Shown: positions 61,878 through 64,000 of the stretch, one piece after another
How positions within the stretch are numbered: position 1 is the first letter of the stretch
Layout of the letters: every line of letters starts with the position of its first letter
Origin: an uncultured Prevotella sp.
GTDB taxonomy: Bacteria; Bacteroidota; Bacteroidia; Bacteroidales; Bacteroidaceae
DNA length: 64,000 nt
Assembly (NCBI GenBank): GCA_947170725.1
Contig: CAMVUM010000002.1
Span: forward strand, 62,001 to 126,000
Reading direction: 5' to 3'
Notes under the pieces: model-generated
What the model saw: only the letters and a program-made list of their open reading frames with translations
Databases searched by the model: none
Told to the model about the DNA's origin: nothing
Position numbers and translations under genes: made by a program

Positions 61878-61903
61878 CCCCGGCTTCCTTGCGTCAGCCG
61901 GGG
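61878..61903. repeat. Hairpin between the VR and the TR
   Basis: CCCCGGCT (61878-61885) and AGCCGGGG (61896-61903) form an 8-bp perfect stem with a 10-nt loop. It lies about 78 bases downstream of the variable repeat, in the position of the hairpin/cruciform that promotes retrohoming in DGRs. Confidence 0.55.
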
Positions 61904-61923
61904 AAAGTTACCTTCGCCTTGTG

Positions 61924-64000
61924 TCAAGCTGCTTGTTTCTCTTCGGTCTTTTCTCCTTTCTTTTTGTGAATGATTTTTCCACTGAAGGCGAGCCGAGAGC
62001 CGTAGCTCGTGCTCGAGACCGAAGAAACGCCGCCCGCGCTCGCATAAACGAGACCGCCATTCGCATTCGCGTTGTTGTGCGCACGGCCAACGACACGGCA
62101 CCGGCCATTAGAATACTCCCATTTGTCGGAGTAATTCTGATTCCAAGCCGAGTTGTCATTTGAGCATTTACCCGGAACGACATCCATATATCGGCCGAAG
62201 CGTACACGGCTGATACAATAGCCAGAACCTTGCGGTGTGGCTTGTACGGAACGTTCGGTGTCAGTCACCACATCATAGATATGGAAGCGGGTATCCAACG
62301 GATAAGAACCCTCATCGGTCGGGCATTTCTTCGCTTTCCAATCCTTGAATGAAGTCACATTCATAGCCACATGTGCCAACCACTCAAAGTTACAACCGAC
62401 AAACTCTTGGATACCGAACATAAGGTTGCCCACGTTTCCTGCGCTGTGGATTAGCGTTATATTGCCGTAGGCGTTGATGTTCTTTCCGCTGATAGTCTGT
62501 GTTCCGGTGGTGTAACCTGCGCTGTTGCCACGTCCGCATATTGCCTGTATGTCGCGTGTACCTGTCAACTCCATGATGATATTGGCAAGGTTCTTCGACT
62601 GCTCATAGCTGATAGCATGATAACCCTCGCCTCGCATTTCGCAGAGGTTGATACAGTCCTGCCTTGTGCGGTTCAGTCCCGTGGGTACGGATAGGTTTGT
62701 TACCTTGCCGTTCTCATCATACGTCCATGCCGGAGAGGTGGTTGCCGTGCCTGTCCCGACAACAGCCTTTGTGCCGGAGATTGAGCGTGCACGGTTCAGT
62801 CCGTCCTGCCCCATGCCGTAGATACCCACAAGGAACTCCTTGCAGAATACCCAGTCGGGTTCAATGGCTTCAAGCGATGCGCTGTCAACGGCTATCGCCT
62901 CTTGGTCGTCACAACCTATCTGCGAAGTGAACATGAACTTGGCAGCTCCGCTCGGTACGTTGGTAAAGATGTAGTCCTCGCCGACGATAAAGTCAAACTG
63001 GGCGTTGGAGATAGCCATTTGGAATATCTCTATAATCTTACCGTTAGCGTCAAGGAACGCACACCCGACCTCTGCCGAGTTGACACCGGGCCACCTTACC
63101 TGCTTCATGCCCTCAACGTCTATGGCATATACACTCATGTTGCCGTTGATGTTGCGCACAGGCTCGCTTCCCACCTGCAACTGCGACAGCACAAGCGCGG
63201 AGTTGGCTTCCACAAGCAAATCCGAGAGTTTGCTTCGGTTTGTCATGCTTGCCGTAGAGAGTGGCTCGGCTTTATTGATCGAGCGGAAACCATGCTTCTG
63301 TTGGTTCTTGAAGTCGTTAACTCCCTTATACCAGTTGTCGGTAACATCCTTGAAATAGTCATAGCCGAGACCGCTTGCATCGGTAAGGTCTATGCTCGTT
63401 CCGTCTGCCAGGAAGTTATAGTCGTTGTCGTCAAGTTCCTCAACCATCATGGCTTTCTCAACGCTGTCATACATACCGCGCACACCGTGGCTCAATTCTT
63501 CAAGTCGCTTGAAGTGTCCGCTCGCCACATACTTGTTGCCGTAGAGATAGCCGGTCTTGTTTTCGGGGTTCGATATATTCTCCGGGTCGTCTGCGGTATC
63601 GGTGTATGTCACCATTGAGAACTGGGCGTTGTGCAGCTCCAATTGAGGGAAGTATTTGCCGAGGTCGTTGAGGGTGCTGTCCTCTATGAGGTCCTCACAA
63701 ATCCAACGGCCTGTGATACCCGAACACTGGTTCTTTTCCTCATAGGCTGCACCATCGGAGTCAAGACCGACCGCACCACTGGCTTTCAGTGTAGTCAGTA
63801 TTGACGAGGGGGCGGTGATGTTCACGTCCGGCAGTCGGATATACTGGATGCTTGACGAATTGATGATACCGTTGATTAACGACATCGGGTCAACGTGCGG
63901 ACATCCCGACAGCATCAGTCGGTTCACTCGCGTCATGCTCTCGATTGTCAGTCCTCCGGGGAAAGTCAGCATCGGCAGGTTCACAAGGTCAAGCCTCGTT
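61924..64000 (-). CDS. DGR variable protein of the phage (5' end beyond window)
   Basis: The frame stays open through the right window edge, so 692 residues of a larger protein are seen; a GTG at 63984 is probably internal. The first part (RVNRLMLSGCPHVDPMSLIN, SSIQYIRLPDVNITAP) resembles leucine-rich-like repeats. Residues 420 to the end resemble the formylglycine/C-type-lectin-like domain of DGR targets (GYHAISYEQSKNLANIIMEL, QEFVGCNFEWLAHV, YCISRVRFGRYMD). The variable repeat covers the last 60 residues, ending VYASAGGVSSVSSTSYGSRL then AFSG and a Lys/Glu tail. It is most likely a tail or receptor-binding protein of the phage. Confidence 0.88.
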   Translation of the reverse strand, partial: TRLDLVNLPMLTFPGGLTIESMTRVNRLMLSGCPHVDPMSLINGIINSSSIQYIRLPDVNITAPSSILTTLKASGAVGLDSDGAAYEEKNQCSGITGRWICEDLIEDSTLNDLGKYFPQLELHNAQFSMVTYTDTADDPENISNPENKTGYLYGNKYVASGHFKRLEELSHGVRGMYDSVEKAMMVEELDDNDYNFLADGTSIDLTDASGLGYDYFKDVTDNWYKGVNDFKNQQKHGFRSINKAEPLSTASMTNRSKLSDLLVEANSALVLSQLQVGSEPVRNINGNMSVYAIDVEGMKQVRWPGVNSAEVGCAFLDANGKIIEIFQMAISNAQFDFIVGEDYIFTNVPSGAAKFMFTSQIGCDDQEAIAVDSASLEAIEPDWVFCKEFLVGIYGMGQDGLNRARSISGTKAVVGTGTATTSPAWTYDENGKVTNLSVPTGLNRTRQDCINLCEMRGEGYHAISYEQSKNLANIIMELTGTRDIQAICGRGNSAGYTTGTQTISGKNINAYGNITLIHSAGNVGNLMFGIQEFVGCNFEWLAHVAMNVTSFKDWKAKKCPTDEGSYPLDTRFHIYDVVTDTERSVQATPQGSGYCISRVRFGRYMDVVPGKCSNDNSAWNQNYSDKWEYSNGRCRVVGRAHNNANANGGLVYASAGGVSSVSSTSYGSRLAFSGKIIHKKKGEKTEEKQAA
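61981..62104 (-). repeat. DGR variable repeat (VR)
   Basis: Lies at the 3' end of the target gene and is aligned without gaps to the TR. Of ten AAC codons in the template, eight are changed here: to CAC, AGC, GGC, GGC, GTC, AGC, AGC and TAC. Further ACA to GCC, TTA to TTC and AGA to AGT changes follow. It ends in the conserved GSRLAFSG, as in other Bacteroidales DGR targets. Confidence 0.95.

Noticed and set aside
61675..62104. Simple tandem duplication as the origin of the two repeats
   Set aside because: Random drift would hit all bases; every difference falls at a template adenine.
1..64000. CRISPR array
   Set aside because: No regularly spaced direct repeats with unique spacers were seen; the CCTTACGG copies are irregular in spacing and orientation.

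Overview
The window reads as a chromosome segment of a member of the Bacteroidales, most likely Prevotellaceae-like (the family assignment is inference). Three things support this. Promoters match the Bacteroidales pattern (a -33 TTTG and a -7 TAnnTTTG element, 19-20 bases apart) in front of serC, tRNA genes, glyA and hisG. A bacterial serine palmitoyltransferase for sphingolipids is present. The clusters serC-serA(Lys-type)-DUF1015, pyrBI and hisGDC are arranged in the usual Bacteroidetes style.

Host core, 1-31.7 kb: the end of a DEAD-box helicase; serC, serA and DUF1015 (serine synthesis); a YigZ/IMPACT protein; tRNA-Ser; mtgA and an OmpA-like lipoprotein; proS; yccF and a short-chain dehydrogenase; a mannonate/fructuronate pair (uxuA and an SDR) behind a LacI-type operator; a 1 kb intergenic region with repeated CCTTACGG motifs; tRNA-Cys; a small Cys-rich membrane protein, a Nudix hydrolase and a lipid kinase; divergent serine palmitoyltransferase; tRNA-Pro; glyA; pyrBI; PBP1A; a three-gene DUF262/ATPase/unknown cassette that looks like a defence island; a lytic transglycosylase; hisGDC; and a polyprenyl sugar-phosphate transferase.

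Mobile-element debris, 31.9-36.5 kb: a broken IS30-type transposase, a decayed small gene, a secreted hypothetical, a CNNM/CBS hemolysin-like protein, and a tyrosine integrase inactivated by a frameshift, an in-frame amber codon and apparent loss of a catalytic Arg.

Prophage, about 36.5 kb to beyond the right end: a leftward repressor module and a rightward early region meet at a perfect 10-bp operator palindrome. The early region carries many small genes, a CCA-encoding tRNA-like gene, a zinc-ribbon gene ending in a G9 tract, a RecT-like annealing protein followed by a PD-(D/E)XK nuclease-FtsK motor fusion, HU, a protein with an Acb2-like C-terminal part, a DnaC-like loader, a chimeric methyltransferase and a large virion-type protein. 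From 55.4 kb everything is on the minus strand: three related small proteins, a spanin-like protein, endolysin, holin and a complete diversity-generating retroelement (DGR).

The DGR is the strongest finding. A reverse transcriptase (59847-61523) lies beside a 124-bp template repeat (61675-61798). The template is nearly identical to a variable repeat (61981-62104) at the 3' end of a large phage protein gene. All 15 differences fall at template adenines (coding strand), and 8 of 10 template AAC codons have changed. The phage therefore appears to diversify a surface or receptor-binding protein even though its own integrase is dead. No CRISPR array was seen.
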